From NCBI GenBank assembly GCA_024114885.1, contig CP099418.1, positions 2,046,001 through 2,110,000 on the forward strand: a stretch of DNA of 64,000 nt, given 5' to 3'. Shown here piece by piece: positions 62,066 to 64,000 of this stretch; position 1 is the stretch's first letter; every line of letters begins with the position of its first letter. A program made the position numbers and the translations under genes. Under the pieces are notes generated by a model. That model saw only the letters and a list, made by a program, of their open reading frames with translations, made no database searches and was not told the DNA's origin. The stretch comes from Septoria linicola. Taxonomy: Eukaryota; Ascomycota; Dothideomycetes; Mycosphaerellales; Mycosphaerellaceae.

Positions 62066-63424
62066 CTATCGCCTCACAGAGTCCAGCTCCTCGATGAATC
62101 TATATATGCCCTCAAAGCCTTGATATTCGAGCGGATCGTGCTTGTGCGATCCATAGCTTCGAGAGTCAATGGACTGAAACTCGGGCGATGACGAGAGCCA
62201 TGGGTTCGAGAGCTGCTCTTCCTCTAAGATATCTTCGAAGCCAGTATTGGACTGCGTAGAGTAAGCGGAGGCACTAGATAGCATGTCGTCAAGGCTGATA
62301 ACGTGGCGCTGCGAAGCCATCATAGGCTTGGTTTGATAATCGTAAAGATCGGCACCATGCGAGTAGTCGCTCATAGAGGAAGGCTCGTTGCTCGGAGCAA
62401 ATGGGAAGAGCAGGGCGATTTCAGTACCAGCGAAAGCGTCGAACGAGGGATCTTGATAGACAGTGCCGCGTTGCACATTGAGCTCCTCGCAGAGGCGTTC
62501 AACAGAGTCGGCATCGCAGCCCGGAAAGTGGACGCGGAGATGATCTTTCTGATACGTGATTGGCAAGTCGCCTAGCGCCGACAGTCGTTTGAGATCGTTC
62601 AGAATTGCGGCCAGGTCCTTGAGTGCACGAGAGAAGTCTGCAGAGAGAACATCGAGCAAGCCTTCAGTGTGTAGGCTGTGCTTCTCAGAGCGCTGGGACA
62701 GGTTGTAGCCCACAACCGAGCTCAACGGAGTGAGCGCAGTGATGGTGGGGTTGATCTGGAAATCGATCCACGAGCCCGGCGTGGCAGTTGGCACAGTGCG
62801 CGTCTTCCGGCTCGTCTCCTCTTGCAGCGTCGAAATCGCTCGAAAGCGCTTGTCGCCATGACTATTGGTGCCATCATATTGAGCCTTGCGGCCCTGGGTG
62901 AAGAACGCACGCATAGCTTGCGACACGTTCTGCACGACCTGCGACTGCACTGCTGGACCATGGCTGAAGTAGCGAGCGCCTCCAGCGCCGCCTTGCGAGT
63001 ATCCACCAGCAGTGCGGCCGAGGGCACCACCTGTCAGATTGGGGCGGAGCGTGGAGGCAAATGGAGCTCTCCCAGCAGAGGACTGCACGTAGTAGGAAGC
63101 GATGCTCGACTTGGGGAAAGAGCTACGGTCGTAGTGCACGCCTGCCGTGGACCCGGGCGAGGAGGAGAAGTCGCGGATGGTCTGATTGAGCCATCGTCGG
63201 GCGGTCGAATAGTGGCGAGACTGGCTCTGGCGGATGCGCGCGAGGGGGTGGAGCGGCTGCTGGGGGCCAGTGCGAGTGCGAGCAAAGATGGGCTCTAGCT
63301 GCTGCGTGGCTCGCTGGCCGCTGACCTGTGCATCGATGGCCCGAAGGCCTTTGTGGAGTGCAGCCTTGAGGCTCTTCGCGTGGCGAGCCAGCAGGCTGTG
63401 CCACACATGAAGGCCCGGCGGCAT
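62066..63424 (-). CDS. conserved fungal protein, probably mitochondrial
   Basis: A 452-residue frame without introns. The first 80 residues are rich in Arg, Leu and Ser with few acids and contain IRQSQSRHYSTARRWLNQTI, fitting a mitochondrial targeting sequence. GGARYFSHGPAVQSQVVQNV and SQAMRAFFTQGRKAQYDG appear conserved. Residues 260-340 form a folded-looking segment (LLDVLSADFSRALKDLAAIL, ITYQKDHLRVHFPGCDADSV). The C-terminus is acidic and Ser/Tyr-rich. I recall similar ascomycete proteins carrying a casein kinase II beta-subunit label, but I see no zinc-binding Cys motif to support that name. It is divergent from DIS3. Confidence 0.7.
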   Translation of the reverse strand: MPPGLHVWHSLLARHAKSLKAALHKGLRAIDAQVSGQRATQQLEPIFARTRTGPQQPLHPLARIRQSQSRHYSTARRWLNQTIRDFSSSPGSTAGVHYDRSSFPKSSIASYYVQSSAGRAPFASTLRPNLTGGALGRTAGGYSQGGAGGARYFSHGPAVQSQVVQNVSQAMRAFFTQGRKAQYDGTNSHGDKRFRAISTLQEETSRKTRTVPTATPGSWIDFQINPTITALTPLSSVVGYNLSQRSEKHSLHTEGLLDVLSADFSRALKDLAAILNDLKRLSALGDLPITYQKDHLRVHFPGCDADSVERLCEELNVQRGTVYQDPSFDAFAGTEIALLFPFAPSNEPSSMSDYSHGADLYDYQTKPMMASQRHVISLDDMLSSASAYSTQSNTGFEDILEEEQLSNPWLSSSPEFQSIDSRSYGSHKHDPLEYQGFEGIYRFIEELDSVRR

Positions 63425-63684
63425 GATGGGTTGATGTTCAGCTCAGCTAGAGTGAGCTGTGGTGAGAAGTGATGGTGGACGGAGTGAGAGTGAGAGTGAG
63501 AGTGAGAGACACCAAGGCACAGATCCGACGTCAATCGCAAGGTGGCGATGCAGATCACTGCTCGGCCCGTCGTTGTCCGAAGGCACGTGCACAGCCTTCG
63601 AATTTGGTCTTCGTCAACATATCCATCTCGCAAACAGCCGCCCCCATCACATTCCCACCACCGGCCCCGTACCGACGCCTGAAC
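63425..63684. promoter_or_regulatory. shared promoter region of the mitochondrial-protein gene and DIS3
   Basis: 260 bases between divergent starts. It contains four perfect GTGAGA units (63484-63507) next to the minus-strand gene, which on that strand read as a CT-rich tract near the start codon. Confidence 0.5.
63484..63507 (+). repeat. GTGAGA microsatellite
   Basis: Four perfect 6-base units in the leader of the minus-strand gene; likely variable between strains. Confidence 0.85.
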
Positions 63685-64000
63685 ATGACTTCGCTGAAGA
63701 GGTCGTATGCGTCCACCGGCGCTGCCACGACGCTGAGCAGCAAAACGTACCTTCGGACCCTCAAGTCGGGCAAGGTGCAAAAAGTCGTTCGCGAGCTCTA
63801 TCTACGCCAAGATATACCCTGCTCCTCGAACCTGTGCACAGAATGTGTCGACATTGCCCCGGCTGGGTTTCACGGTCAGAAAGAGCCCTTCGTGCTGTCT
63901 GCCACGCCACCTGCTACCAAGCTTTATACCCAAGGACACTACCTGGTACCCGATACAAATGCCTTTCTAAACGCCATGGACTTTTTCGAAGCCGAGAATG
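63685..64000 (+). CDS. dis3: DIS3/RRP44 exosome nuclease, N-terminal part only
   Basis: The gene starts at the ATG at 63685 and runs off the window after 105 codons. The start SSKTYLRTLKSGKVQKVVRE and the paired Cys of LRQDIPCSSNLCTECV match the N-terminal CR3 and PIN region of DIS3, followed by HYLVPDTNAFLNAMDFFE, the first PIN motif with its catalytic Asp. DIS3 is the main catalytic subunit of the RNA exosome, combining an endonuclease (PIN) and a 3'-5' exonuclease (RNB). The rest, including RNB, lies outside. An insert (APAGFHGQKEPFVLSATPPA) sits between the Cys motif and the PIN strand. Confidence 0.92.
   Translation, partial: MTSLKRSYASTGAATTLSSKTYLRTLKSGKVQKVVRELYLRQDIPCSSNLCTECVDIAPAGFHGQKEPFVLSATPPATKLYTQGHYLVPDTNAFLNAMDFFEAEN

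Overview
The window looks like chromosomal DNA of a filamentous ascomycete, most likely a Dothideomycete. This is inferred from short GT-AG introns of about 50-100 bases with CTAAC/CTGAC-type branch sites, compact genes on both strands, one AT-only island of the kind made by repeat-induced point mutation (RIP), and ascomycete families such as PhiA-like, GPI-anchored SOD-like and BCS1-like proteins. I recognised no rRNA, tRNA, CRISPR or phage feature.

Layout. 0.6-19.4 kb is a dense housekeeping block: UPF1 helicase (+), an HSDL2-like short-chain dehydrogenase (-), HSP90 (-), a BCS1-like AAA ATPase (+), a GNAT acetyltransferase (-), mitoribosomal mS26 (-), the ribosome-assembly GTPase NOG2 (+), an SRS2-type helicase (-) and an ER FKBP prolyl isomerase (+). 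About 4 kb without a recognisable gene follows, then a two-finger C2H2 regulator (23.4-24.6 kb). 26-33.1 kb is again compact: HIT zinc-finger protein (-), COX11 (+), cupin (+), RRG9 (-), a membrane protein (+) and a DOMON/cytochrome b561 protein (-).

33.3-46.3 kb is looser and more accessory: a dispersed repeat, a small hypothetical gene, two paralogous HExxH proteins, a seven-exon epoxide hydrolase, a PhiA-like cell-wall protein and a 74-residue Cys-rich protein. A divergent 14-3-3-like protein and DNA polymerase X (POL4) follow. At 50.9-52.0 kb lies a second, inverted copy of the dispersed repeat, enlarged by a RIP-like AT island and five 67-bp repeats. Next to it are a GPI-anchored Cu/Zn-SOD-like gene with an in-frame TAG and a BTB gene with a one-base frameshift. 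The end carries a Zn2Cys6 regulator, an LtrA-family membrane protein, a probably mitochondrial protein, and the start of DIS3/RRP44, which runs off the window.

How the genes work together. There is no biosynthetic cluster. Several neighbours share cell biology: mitochondrial biogenesis (BCS1-like, mS26, COX11, RRG9) and RNA or ribosome handling (UPF1, NOG2, HIT protein, DIS3). Several sit in head-to-head pairs 190-260 bases apart, suggesting shared promoters. The most interesting signals are gene-structure oddities (an 8-base microexon in the epoxide hydrolase active site, a GC-AG intron, an intron without AG), the repeat pair, and the damaged genes beside it. All exon joins were made by eye and checked by reading phase only.
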